Assembly: GCA_009667805.1 (NCBI GenBank)
Contig: CM019071.1
Span: 44,651,593-44,715,592, forward strand
Length of the DNA stretch: 64,000 nt
Direction: 5' to 3'
Source of the DNA: Leptobrachium leishanense
Taxonomy: Eukaryota; Chordata; Amphibia; Anura; Megophryidae
Part shown: positions 42,490-54,400 of the stretch, piece after piece
Numbering within the stretch: the stretch's first letter is position 1
Layout of the letters: each line of letters opens with the position of its first letter
Translations under genes and position numbers: made by a program
Notes under the pieces: model-generated
Database searches by the model: none
Told to the model about the DNA's origin: nothing
Seen by the model: only the letters and a program-made list of their open reading frames with translations

Positions 42490-43541
42490 TGCATTTACAC
42501 GTCCAGTATTTATACGTCCGGCATTTACACGTCCAGCATTTATACGTCTGACATTTACATGTCCAGCATTTATACGACCAGCATTTATACGCCCAGCATT
42601 TACACGTCCAGCATTTATACGTCCGGCATTTACACATCCGGCATTTACACGTCCGGCATTTACACGCCCAGCATTTACACGTCCAGCATTTATACGTCCA
42701 GCATTTATACGTCCAGCATTTACACGTCCAGCATTTATACGTCCAGCATTTACATGTCCAGCATTTATACGTCCGGCATTTACACATCCGGCATTTACAC
42801 GTCCGGCATTTACACGCCCAGCATTTATACGTCCAGCATTTATACGTCCAGCATTTATACGTCCGGCATTTACACATCCGGCATTTACACGTCCGGCATT
42901 TACACGCCCAGCATTTACACGTCCAGCATTTATACGTCCAGCATTTATACGTCCAGCATTTACACATCCAGCATTTATACGTCCAGCATTTACATGTCCA
43001 GCATTTATACGCCCAGCATTTATACGTCCAGCATTTATACGTCCAGCATTTATACGTCCAGCATTTACACGTCCAGCATTTATACGCCCAGCATTTACAC
43101 GTCCAGCATTTATACGTCCAGCATTTACACGTCCAGCATTTATACGCCCAGCATTTACACGTCCAGCATTTAACGTCCAGCATTTATACGCCAGCATTTA
43201 CACGTCCACATTTACACGTCCAGCATTATACGCCCAGCATTACACGTCCAGCATTTATACGTCCAGCATTTACACGTCCATCATTTATACGTCCAGCATT
43301 TACACGTCCAGCATTTATACGTCCAGCATTTACACGTCCAGCATTTACACGCCCAGCATTTACACGTCCAGCATTTACACGTCCAGCATTTATACGTCCA
43401 GCATTTATACGTCCAGCATTTACACGTCCAGCATTTATACGTCCAGCATTTATACGTCCAGCATTTATACGTCCAGCATTTACACGTCCAGCATTTACAC
43501 GTCCAACATTTACACGTCCAGCATTTATACGCCCAGCATTA
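42490..43541. repeat. 15-bp satellite inside the MITE, main block
   Basis: About 70 copies of CATTTATACGTCCAG with variants CATTTACACGTCCAG and CATTTATACGCCCAG, and local higher-order blocks (for example the same GCCC/CATCCGG pattern near 42760-42810 and 42870-42930). Since 15 is a multiple of 3, open frames with pentapeptide repeats arise on both strands; these are artefacts. Confidence 0.96.
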
Positions 43542-43960
43542 AGGCTAGGGTCAGACAAAAGCATTTTTCCACGCGAACGTGAAAAAGTGCGTCCGAACGC
43601 ATTGACGTATTTTTTCACGGAATGCGCAAAAACGGTCAGACAACGCAGGCGTGATTTTGTACGGATCGTCAATAAAACTCTTTTTGCGTCTGGACGTTAT
43701 GTTGGCCGGACATTAGCAGCGTCTGACATCTCCTAATCACACACAACACGCCGCTATGCTGCAGCTGCGCACTCAGTACGTCAGTACTAGTGCTTCTGCG
43801 TTCTCAAAAAAATGCGTTCAAATTCCACTTGCGTTGCGCGGCCGGACTTTTGTGCGGCCGTACATCGTATATTGGCCGTCATTGCCCGTCATCTGCTGCT
43901 AGTGCGGCCGTAATTATGTGCGTCAGAACGCACGTTAAGTGTGCTGGTCTGACCCCAGCC
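43542..43960. mobile_element. TTA-target MITE, subfamily 2, nested in the satellite (419 bp)
   Basis: Begins AGGCTAGGGTCAGAC, ends CTGACCCCAGCC, with TTA on each side created from the satellite word CATTTATACG. Reverse orientation relative to 33912-34339. Confidence 0.9.
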
Positions 43961-44147
43961 TTATACGTCCAGCATTTATACGTCCAGCATTTACACGTCC
44001 AGCACTTACACGTCCAGCATTTATACGTCCGGCATTTATACGTCCAGCATTTACACATCCAGCATTTACACGTCCAGCATTTACACGTCCAGCATTTATA
44101 CGTCCAGCATTAATACGTCCAGCATTGATATGTCCGGCATTTAACGC
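43961..44147. repeat. 15-bp satellite, second block
   Basis: About 12 more units of the same satellite, split from the main block by the nested MITE. Confidence 0.93.
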
Positions 44148-44945
44148 AGTGTTAACGTCCGTGTTGCCGCACATAAGTACGTCCGTGATAGCATACAATT
44201 GTGTTAAATGGAGCCCCACACACGAAGTACGTGCGCACAGAACTGCGGGGGCTGACGGACGCTGCAAACGGACGCAGGTTAGGCAAGAACGTAATACGGC
44301 TAGAACGGACGTGCGGAGTGCGCCACGTCCACAACGTCCTCATAGCTTTGTGTGTGAGTGATGAAACGAGGTCAGACGGACTGCATTTATACGTCCAGCA
44401 TTTTTGACGGACAGAATGTTCTTTCATTGTAATTTATTTTCCCTGCTACATCAGTCAAAAAATACGTCAGTGAAAAAAACCGACTGTGTGGCCACTACCT
44501 TGTCGTCAGTCAGAAAGTACGTCCATACTGCACGAACACACAGTTCGTACAAAATGCGCTCGTCTGACCCTAGCCTTACACGTCCAGCATTTTTGACGGA
44601 CAAAATGGTTTTTCATATTAATTTATTTTCCCTGCTACATCAGTCAAAAAAAAGTCAGTCACAAAAATGGACTGTGTCATCAGTCAGAAAGTACGTCCGT
44701 TGTGCACAGACGCACAGTCAGCAAAGAATGCGTTCGTCTGATCCTAGCCTTAGAATGATAAAGCCGGACAACAGGCAATACTGACCAAATAGACAAACAT
44801 TCTGTGCTGATGGGACGTATTAGTGTACTTTTACACTAAAACCAAGGCACCCTAGGCAAAAACATTTTTGGTAGCACTTGACAACTCCAACCCATCCCAT
44901 TTTTAATAGAATGTACGGTCTGAATGAGTGTAACAGAGAGCTACA

Positions 44946-45275
44946 CAGCAATAAAACCCACAGTAATGTGCGGCATATAAGAGCATATCACAGACCTCCA
45001 CAGCAATAAAACCCACAGTAATGTGCGGCATATAAGAACATATCACAGACCTCCACAGCAATAAAACCCACAATAATGTGCAGCATATAAGAGCGTATCA
45101 CAGAGCTCCACAGCAATAGAACCCACAGTAATGTGCGGCATATAAGAACGTATCACAGAGCTTCACAGCAATAAAACCCACAGTAATGTGCGGCATATAA
45201 GAGCGTATCACAGACCTCCACAGCAATAAAACCCACAGTAATGTGCAGTGTGTATGAGCGCATCACAGAGCATTG
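44946..45275. repeat. 55-bp minisatellite, 3' of gene C
   Basis: Six units at exact 55-bp steps (CAGCAATAAAACCCACAGTA at 44946, 45001, 45056, 45111, 45166, 45221). On the plus strand it reads like the reverse complement of the array at 57960-59415, so the two are one family in opposite orientation. Confidence 0.93.
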
Positions 45276-45316
45276 ATATTTGCGTAAACATTAAAATACA
45301 ATAACTTTTCAGATAT

Positions 45317-45322
45317 TTTATT
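45317..45322 (-). terminator. Polyadenylation signal of gene C
   Basis: AATAAA on the minus strand, 111 bp after the gene C stop codon. Confidence 0.55.
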
Positions 45323-45432
45323 GAATTATCTCCTTAATTTTAAGCTTTTTACATGAATGGACACAGGATAAATAGGAGGGAGATGAATAGTCTCGTCTCT
45401 TAATGTATGATTTGCATAACAGAAGAGACAGT

Positions 45433-48400
45433 TTATCTGTGGGTCACGCAGAGTTTGTATGTCCTTGGTATGGCTCCGTTTTTTTGAGGCTCGGGGGTGA
45501 TTTCCACATCTCTTGGATCCAAGTCAGATTTCACACGAAACTTCTGCAATACTGTGGTCAAGAAAAGAAAAATTTCTGCACGGGCCAAACTCTCCCCAAG
45601 GCAGCTCCTCGTCCCTGCAAGAATGAGTGGATTAGAATAGGTCTGGTCTAGTACCGACGCGTTTCACAACAAAACCAAGAACCTGGAGCAACTACCAAGA
45701 CGTTTCCCATGAAATGTGAGAAGGAGGTACTTTGCACATTTAAAAAATACATAGAGGGGGGCTCAGCCCCATCCTATTCAACTGCACGTACTTAATAAAA
45801 TGTATTTTCCCAGGCTGACGGATTAACGGGTCTGAGCTTGTACACAAGACCCCACGCGCTGGACATATTACAACCCTTTCATGTAATGAAGATTGGGAAA
45901 AAAAATGAAATATTTAATCTTATAAATCTATATTTAAAGAAATTAAAACTTATTAATGTAATGTGGGAAACATTAAACGTTTTTAATATTGTTACATATT
46001 GCAGGTGGTTTCAGTGGGAAAAAAGAAATTCAATTTTATAGTTTTCTTTTTAATGAAAAAGTGGTTTCAGATGGAAAACACTGGGCCTTAAAGGGTTAAA
46101 TGAGGTCATGAGATAAAAAAAATAATATTAAATAAATAAAATTTAAATACACACAAATATGATTTTTATTTCTTTAAAAGTGAACGTGAGGGATAAGAGT
46201 AAATCTCCTATAAATAATCTGATTAATTGTTTTATTTTCAGGGAATTTAGGAGTTAAACGATAAAACGTGTTACCATTGGCGTATTAGGAACGCAGGATG
46301 ACTTCCCAGCTCCCCCTTTCCAGCTCCCCCTTCCCTTCCAAATTCCCAATCGAATTATTTTACCAATGGAGAATGGCAGGAAGGCCTCGTTTCTCATGAA
46401 ATGTCCGTTTTCATCCAAAAAGTGTCCTGGGTCAAAATCGTTGGGGTTCTTGAAGTATTTGGGATCCTTGAGCACGGAGGTCAGCATGGGGAACACCAGA
46501 CTCCCCTAAACCAGAGTGAAAATAGATATGTTTTATGAGTTCTAATGCTCCCTGCGCCATTTTTAATCAGAGATGGGTTTTCACGTTATTTGAATGTTTC
46601 TGGAGAGTTTTAATGTCTCGATCTTCACCTTCGGAATGCTGTATCCTCTCAGCGTCGTGTCTTCTGTGGTCGAGTGAGGAAGCGCGAGAGGCGTTATATC
46701 TGCAAACCTCTGGATTTCATGGAGAACGGCCTCGGTGAACGGCAAGTTCACCCGGTCATCCAAGGACGGAGAGCGAGCCAACCCAATGACCTGGTCCACC
46801 TCCTCCTGGATCTTTCCTGCAGGAAGATATAAGAAAGGGGAAAAAGAAAGAAAACTCTCATGCGGTTGCATCACATGGATATTCAGGTAGAATTGGGAAA
46901 CAAGGAGATGTGTACCTGCTCGATGAGAGGCCAAAACAGAAGGCTTATTGGTGACTGGTAGAAGTGGTCTTGGCTTTGAAGGGACACTCTACTCATTCTG
47001 ACCAGTTTACAGTTTTAAAGTGGATGGATGTGAGGAGTGCCCTCCCTCCAGTCCCTCTGATTTCACGAAATCGCAGGGTGAAGCAGAGGAGTTTCCTCCC
47101 CACCACCCAGAATCACCAGAAGCCGGGACTTAGAATTTCCGTTTCCAGGTCTCCAGATCGGGCACTAGTGAGGTCACACACAGAGAGCGGCCGACGTCAC
47201 CCCCTGAGACCAATCACTGTAGCGAGCGTTCTCATTGTGGCAGCGATGGATCAGATAAAGAGTGAGAGTCCGTAGCGCTGCACGGTTTGCGGTTCCTACA
47301 CTAAGCAAGTTGCAACCGGGCACAGAAAAGCTTCAGGGACTTCTGGGTTCGGGAGCCCCTGAGCTGTAGAGGAGGAGCAGCGCGCGGTGAGGGTCAAAAG
47401 GGGAGTAAATTCACCCAAAAATAAAAAAATAAATCTAAAATAATAATTGTGCAGAGACTGTCTGTAGGATCGGCCCTATCATTTAAGGACAATAAAAGGG
47501 GAACTCTGCATTTCCTTTAATGAGTCTTTTCTGCTGAGTATGTTTAGTGTATTTTTACATTATCTAAGTAATATTTATTCATTTTATTTTGCCATCTTCA
47601 GCTTTGACTTTAACCTGTTATTAACTCATGTTTTGATGTTACTCGATTTAGACATTATACATTTAATATCTTTATATATGTTTATATTCCATTTACATGT
47701 TGGATTCACTTCTTTATTGGAGGCATCGTCACCATTCATTTTACTCCTTTATATCCATTTTCATAAACATTGTGTAAAAAATTACTTATTTTATATCTTT
47801 GTATGTATCATATTCATAAGCACTTTGCGTCGTTGCGTTGTCTCCTACGTCATCTTTTTGGCTTGTGTAGAAATAAAGCTGAGGGACATTAGGTTCCTCT
47901 GTAAGAGGTGCATAGAGTGAAGAACGTACAGGTTGAGCAACCATGATCTGGAATGGTTGGGATTATACCGCTAGTTTTTTGGAATCCGGACAGAATTCCA
48001 AAGCAGGAGAGGAGGGGGACACGGCAGGGGAGCAGCGAGACACATGCTGCAGTACAAACAGCAAAATACACTTTGGGACACGATGCAAAGTGCGTGTGAG
48101 AGACTTCTTGAGTAGGAATGAGCCAAACACCCCCGTGTTCATTTCGCATTTGAACTCGAACAATTTCAAAAGTTCGAGTTCGAACACGAACACGAACCAA
48201 ACTCAATGCAAGTCAATGGGACTCAAAAGTTAGATTTTTAGAGTGCCCTCCAAGAGGGCATATATGCAAGATATTTGCCATAAAAGGTGTATGGGGGTCC
48301 GGGTAGTGCCCTGGGGGACAGGAAACAAGGACAAAAAGTTTAAATACAAACGTTTTTAAAGGAACAGTGAGTATTCCATGAATCCATGAATTTAAAAGTA

Positions 48401-51400
48401 ACATCAGGAAGCATTATTTTACTGAGAGGGTGGTGGATACATGGAACAGTCTTCCAGTTGAAGTGGTTGAGGCCAAAACAGTAATTGAATTTAAGCAGGC
48501 ATGGGATAGGCATAAGGCTATCCTAAACAAAAGATAAATCCAGGTAAAGTATCCATGTAATTGGGCAGACTAGATGGGCCGAAAGGTTCTTATCTGCCGA
48601 CATTTTTCTATGTTTCTATAAGGGTTAAAAATAAAAACAAAAATTCCCTCAAATATTGTGCCTAGGAGGTCCCCATAACCTGCTCGTGAAGAGGCGGATT
48701 TTTCGGATGTATAGAAATATGTAAAAACTAAAAAATTACATTTCAAATGACGGTAAATGGTTTTCCTTTAATCTATCCATAAACAACTGCTTGGGGCGGC
48801 AGTCTGTATGGAAAGAGGAGACAATTTCGGACACGCAGAATTTTTTTTAGTGATTTTTTGGCTAAATTATTGTGAAACTTATGCAGGCTTTGGATGAAAG
48901 TAAAAATAGGTGCTTTAAAATTGGGCCTTTAGAGTCAGCAACAGTGCCGTCACACAGTAACCCCTCTGAGGATATGAATCTGGTACAGGCGTCAGTGGTA
49001 GTGCACCCAAATATTGTGCCTTTGGTGGCAGGCCAGCAATTGCCATTATACAGTAACCCCTCTGTCGTATTGTGGAAGAGTGCAGGGTTGGACCATGAGG
49101 TCCTATATTAAAAAGATATGAATCTGGTAAAGGTGTCAGTGCACCCAAATATTTTGCCTTTGCTGGCAGGCCAGCAAGTGCCATTATAAAGTAAGCCCTC
49201 TGTGGTATTGTGGAAGAGTGCAGGATTGGACCATCGGTCCTATATTAAAAAGATATGACTCTGGTAAAGGCATCAGTGCACCCAAATATTGTGCCTTTGG
49301 TGGCAGAAAGTGCCATCATACAGTAACCCCTCTGTGGTATTGTGGAAGAGTGATGTGGTGGAGGTTTTGGGAATGTAGAAGAGATCCCCGATCTATTCAG
49401 TTACATCAGCATTCAGCATCAGGGGATTGATAGCTGCTGATCCAGGACTGATTCATTTTTATAAATGTCAGCTGGTCTACAGAGTCGGTGGACAGACGTA
49501 CTCTTTTGTGTGTCACAAAACATCCAGCGGCACTGAATGTCCTTTCAGAAAGCACGCTGGATGAAGGGCAACCTAGTAGCTGCATAGCATATTGGCTAAG
49601 TTCTGGCCAGTGACCCAATCTCAACACCCAGTAAGTCAGTGGATCATCTGCTGGAAAGGTATCCAGGTCTGCCCTTGCACCTAGGTAGTCCTGCACCATA
49701 TGGTGAAGACGCTGGCAATGGGTGCCTACATTTGACATCCCTGGGCATCGTGGACTAAAAAATTTTAAAAAGGCATCAGTCAAGCGGCCCCGGCCTTCAC
49801 CGCTATTCCTCTGATCATCCGCAGCCTCAGAAGCACCTGTGTCATCACTTGGTAACCTACCAGTGCCTGGAAAGGTGTTACACAAGTGTCGCTTTAGAGC
49901 GTCCTCAAGTTTATTCATCCTGTGCTCCCTCTGTGCGGGCAGGATGAGCTCTGCAACTTTACCCTTGTATCGTGGATCAAGAAGGCTTGCCAACCAGTAA
50001 TGATCCCTCTCCTTGATAGCACAAATCCTGGGGTCCTTTAGCAAGCTTTGCATAATAAGGGAGCCCATTCAGCGTAGGTTGAAGGTGGCATTAGCTTCTG
50101 AGTCTCCCTGGTCAATGAGGAGGATGACCTCATCATGCACTTCCTCCTCCCAGCCACGTACTAGTCCCTGTGTTTCTGGGCACACAAAACCCTCCCTTGA
50201 GGAATCCCCACCTTCAATGCCCCCACTACTTAAATATTCATCCTCCTCCTCATCCTCCTCCTGTCTGATCTGAGGAGGACCCTCTGGAATGCTGTCTGCA
50301 GAAAGACTGGGGTCTTGAGAGCTAGGGAAGGCCTCCTCTTCCTCCCGCTGCTCTTCCTCTAGAGCCACATCTATAATTCCCTGCAGAGTGTGCTCCAGCA
50401 GGAACACTAAAGGAATTGTGTCACTGATGCATGCACTGTCCCTGCTCACCATCCTCGTTGCTTCCTGGAATGGTGACAGTACATTGCATGCATCCTTGAT
50501 CATCAGCCACTGCGGGGGAAAAAAAACAAGTTGACCTGAACCTGTCCTTGTGCCATACTCACACAGGTACTCGTTGATGGCCCTCTGCTGCTTGTGCAGA
50601 CACTGCAGCATTGCTAATGTCGAGTTCCACCTGGTGGGCATGGCACAGATCAGACGGTTTGTGGGAAGGTGAAATTCTCTTTGAATTTCTGTCAGGCAAA
50701 CACTTGCTGGGAATGACTGTCTGAAGTGGCTGCAGACTTTTCTGGCCTGGCTGAGAAGCTCTTCCAGCCCTGGGTACCTGGTTAGGAAACACTGTACCAC
50801 CAGATTTAGGACGTGTGCTAGGCATGGTACATGCGTCAACTTACCCAGGCGTAGGGCGGAGAGAAGATTGTTGCCATTATCACAGACGACCATTCCCAGC
50901 TCAAGCTGGTGTGGTGTTAATCATCTCTGCACCTGCCCCTGCAGAGCTGACCGAATTTCTGGCCCGGTGTGGCTCCTGTCCCCTAAACAAACCAGCTCAA
51001 GCACAGTATGCCATCTTTTTGCTTGAGCCATTGCGTAGCCCCTGTCACGTGTCAGTTTAACTGCCACTTCACCAGAGACACAGAAGGAGGAGGAGGAGGA
51101 AGAGGGAGAGGTGGTGGTGGAGCAGACAGACCTCATACAAGCAGCTTTCTGGAGGCGTGGTGGATGAATAAGCTCCAGCACAGAGCCACGTCTTGGATTC
51201 CTCCCAGCTGCAATCAGAGTTACCCAGTGTGCCGTGAAGGAAATGTAACAGCCCTATCCATGCTTGCTGGACCACGTGCCTAAAGTCACATGCACCTTGC
51301 TGCTTACTGACTTTCCCATTGACTCCATAACATTGTCTTCCGCATGCTGGTATAGTGCTGGAATGGCCTTCCGTGAAAAGTAATGGTGTTTTGGAACCTG

Positions 51401-54400
51401 CCACTGTGGTACAGCACATTCAGCAAATTCACAGAAGGGAGCAGAGTCCACCAGCTGGAAAGGAAGCAGCTGTAATGCGAGTAATTTTGCTAAGCTGGCA
51501 TTTAGACGTTGTGCTTGGGGATAGTTGGGACTATATTTTTTGTTACGCTGCAGCAGCTGGGGCAACGTAATCTGACTGCGTAAATCTTCAGCTGATGGGA
51601 TGCTGTCACATTGTGAGGAAGGACCTGGTACATCCATTTCTGTAGCATCATCCCTGTCAGTTGTAGCAGGCAATGACATGGCAGGACATATAGTGTAGGT
51701 AGAGACAGATGAGGAGGAGGAGGACCTATGCAAAGTGTTGTGCCAACGGGATGCGTGGCAAGTGGTCATATGTCGCCTCAAGCACGTGGTACCCAAGCGT
51801 CCGGTGTCTTTCCCACGCTTGAGCCTCATCTGACACAGATTACAAATAGCAACAGTGCGGTCTGCTGCACATTTCATAAAGAACTCCCAGACAGAAGAGT
51901 TCCTGGATGTGTGCTTTGAGACAACAGTGTTCTGCACCTGCGCAGCTCTGACATCTGATGCCTTGGACTGGCTAGTACTACGGTTGGTCATAGAGGACGT
52001 TGTGCCTCGTGCTTGTTGTGCCGCCTCCTCCTCCTCACTTGACTCCTCTGTTCGATCAGGCACCCAGGTGGAGTCAGTGACCTCATCATCATTGTCATCA
52101 CCCCCTATCTCCTCGTCACTAGAGCCAACTTGGCAGTATGCTGCAGCTGCTGGGCAACATGAGTGCCATTTATTTGTGTGTCAACACTGGCATCCCCTTC
52201 CTTTAGGTTGATTATACTCCCTTCTTTAACCTCAGAGATTGAATCAGAGCACTGTAGTTGCTGCACATCCTCAAGCAGCATGTCACTGTCATTGTAGTCA
52301 AACAATTCAGCTGACTCCTCCGTGTGTGATAGTGAGGCTATGGCAGGAGTAGCTGTGGACATGGAGGCTGCATTAGATGCTTTGACAGCTGAGGTGGACT
52401 GTAAAGCACTACAAACTTGGCTGGCAGAGGACTCGGAGGATGAGGATGGCCTGGTTAGCCAATCCACCAAATCCTCTGTATGTTGCTGCTGCTTTTTAAG
52501 GCGGCCATCACCAGTTAGAAAGGACAAGCGTGGCCCTGCAGAGGTTGCACCATGTCCACGACGACCAGAGGCACAGCCTCCCGACACAGAGGCTGCTTGC
52601 CCTCTTATCTGTGCCTGGGAGCATCTGTCTGTCCTTTTTGGTCTTTCCGACATGGTGAGTGATATATAGATTAAAGATATACAGAACTCTGATTCAACTC
52701 TTTTATAAAAATTTTAGATATGCTGCAGAACTCTGATTCAACTCTGGTATAAAGATTAAAGATTTCCAGAACTTTGGTATAACTCAGTGAGACACCCTGA
52801 TAGCTGGCAGCCAGTGACAAGACACAGATTACAATTCCCAGATACCTCCTATAAATCAGTGAGACCCCCTGATGGTTGGCAGTGACAAGACACAAATTAC
52901 AATTCCCAGAAACCACCTATAAATCAGTGAGACCCCCTGATAGAACCCCCTGATAGCTGGCAACAGTGAAAAGACACAGATTACAATTCACAGAAATCTG
53001 CTAGAAGTATGTGGGACCCCCTGATAGCTGGCAGTGAGAAAACACAGATTACAATTCCCAGAAACCTCCTATAAATCAGTGAGACCCCCTGATGGGTGGC
53101 AGTTAGAACACAAAGATTAGAACAATTCCCAGATATTTTGTATAAATGACTGACCCCAGAACTGCTGGTGGCAGTGAGAACACAAAGATTAGAACAATTC
53201 CCAGATATTTTGTGTAAATGACTGACCCCCAAAATTGCTGGTGGCAGTGAGAACACAAATATTACAACAATTCCCAGATATTTTGTAGAAACGAGACCCC
53301 CAAAATAGTTGGTGGCAGTGAGAACACAAAGATTAGAACAATTCCCAGATATTTTGTAGAAATGACTGACCCCCAAAATTGCTGGTGGCAGTGAGAACAC
53401 AAAGATTAGAACAATTCCCAGATATTTTGTATAAATGTCTGACCCCCAAAATTGCTGGTGGCAGTGAGAACACAAATATTACAACAATTCCCAGATATTT
53501 TGTAGAAACGAGACCCCCAAAATAGTTGGTGGCAGTGAGAACACAAAGATTAGAACAATTCCCAGATATTTTGTAGAAATGACTGACCCCCAAAAATTGC
53601 TGGTGGCAGTGAGAACACAAAGATTAGAACAATTCCCAGATATTTTGAAGAAATGAGACCCCCCCCAATAGCTGGTGGCAGACTGGCAGTGAGAACACAC
53701 ACTAACACAACAATCTCCTCTCAAAAACACATGCTGAAGTGCTGTGTGAAGCCTTATATAGTGTGCTGCGGGACTTAGCTCTGTGAGCCCATGATTGGGC
53801 AAAATTTGCCCAATCAGGACTCTGAGCCGTGAGTGGCATAGTCTTGAACCTGTCTTGCACCTGACCTGTGGTCAGGTGCAGGCTGTAGCCAATTACAAGC
53901 TTCAGGCCAGTGGAAAAGTGCATTGTGGTCCATTGTGGTGGATTGTGGGCGAACATTCAGCGAACACGCGTAAATGTTCGTAGTTCGCGAACATGCGAAC
54001 AGGACCGATCAAACCGAACAGTTCATCCCTTTTCCTGAGCAACGTAAGGTTATCGAAGTCTTCCAGATTGTGGAATTCCAGATAACAGGTGCCGACCTGT
54101 AGTTTAGTTTCTTAAAGGACTTTAGAATTGGTCAATTGTGCATTAATGGAGAATAACCTGAAGAATATTGAACATATGCCCTTGTCGGTAGGGTAGAAAT
54201 CTCTGGTCAGGAGGACATAGGAGTCCATTCTAGAAGATAAGGGTACATATATCGCCGATTAGAAGATCAAGGGGGTTTTCTAGAAGGTTTGTTATGAGGA
54301 AGATGCTTGACTAAAGATACAAAGCAGTTCTTCAAGATGATCACATGCAATATGAGTTTCGGCTGGTTTAGAGAGACATTCCTTGGTGTTGGTGCAACGG

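Larger units (their letters stand above)
42224..44749. mobile_element. TTA-target MITE, subfamily 1, swollen by an internal satellite (2.5 kb)
   Basis: Outer termini GGCTGGGGTCAGACGAGCG and CGTCTGATCCTAGCC are flanked by TTA (42221-42223, 44750-44752). The left 265 bp and right 170 bp match the 449-bp copy at 7712-8160. Between them a 15-bp unit has expanded to about 80 copies, and two further MITEs have inserted (43542-43960 and a truncated subfamily-1 copy at about 44148-44571). Confidence 0.88.
48105..54039 (-). mobile_element. hAT DNA transposon, about 5.9 kb
   Basis: The element proper is 48113-54031, with left terminus TAGGAATGAGCC and right terminus the inverse of GGGATGAACTGTTCGG. 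The 8-bp duplication is TTCTTGAG (48105-48112) and TTCCTGAG (54032-54039), one mismatch. It carries a BED-hAT transposase on the minus strand, an imperfect 73-bp tandem repeat upstream of it and a roughly 130-bp repeat downstream. Its end sequence is shared with the non-autonomous copy at 23485-25404. It lies in gene C intron 6, same orientation as the gene. Confidence 0.9.

Noticed and set aside
42272..43672. Cys-rich and NAGR/TRPAF repeat frames up to 368 codons on both strands
   Set aside because: Produced by the 15-bp satellite, whose unit is a multiple of three without stops.
47540..47920. 126-codon hydrophobic frame
   Set aside because: AT-rich compositional frame inside gene C intron 6, with no motif and no splice support.
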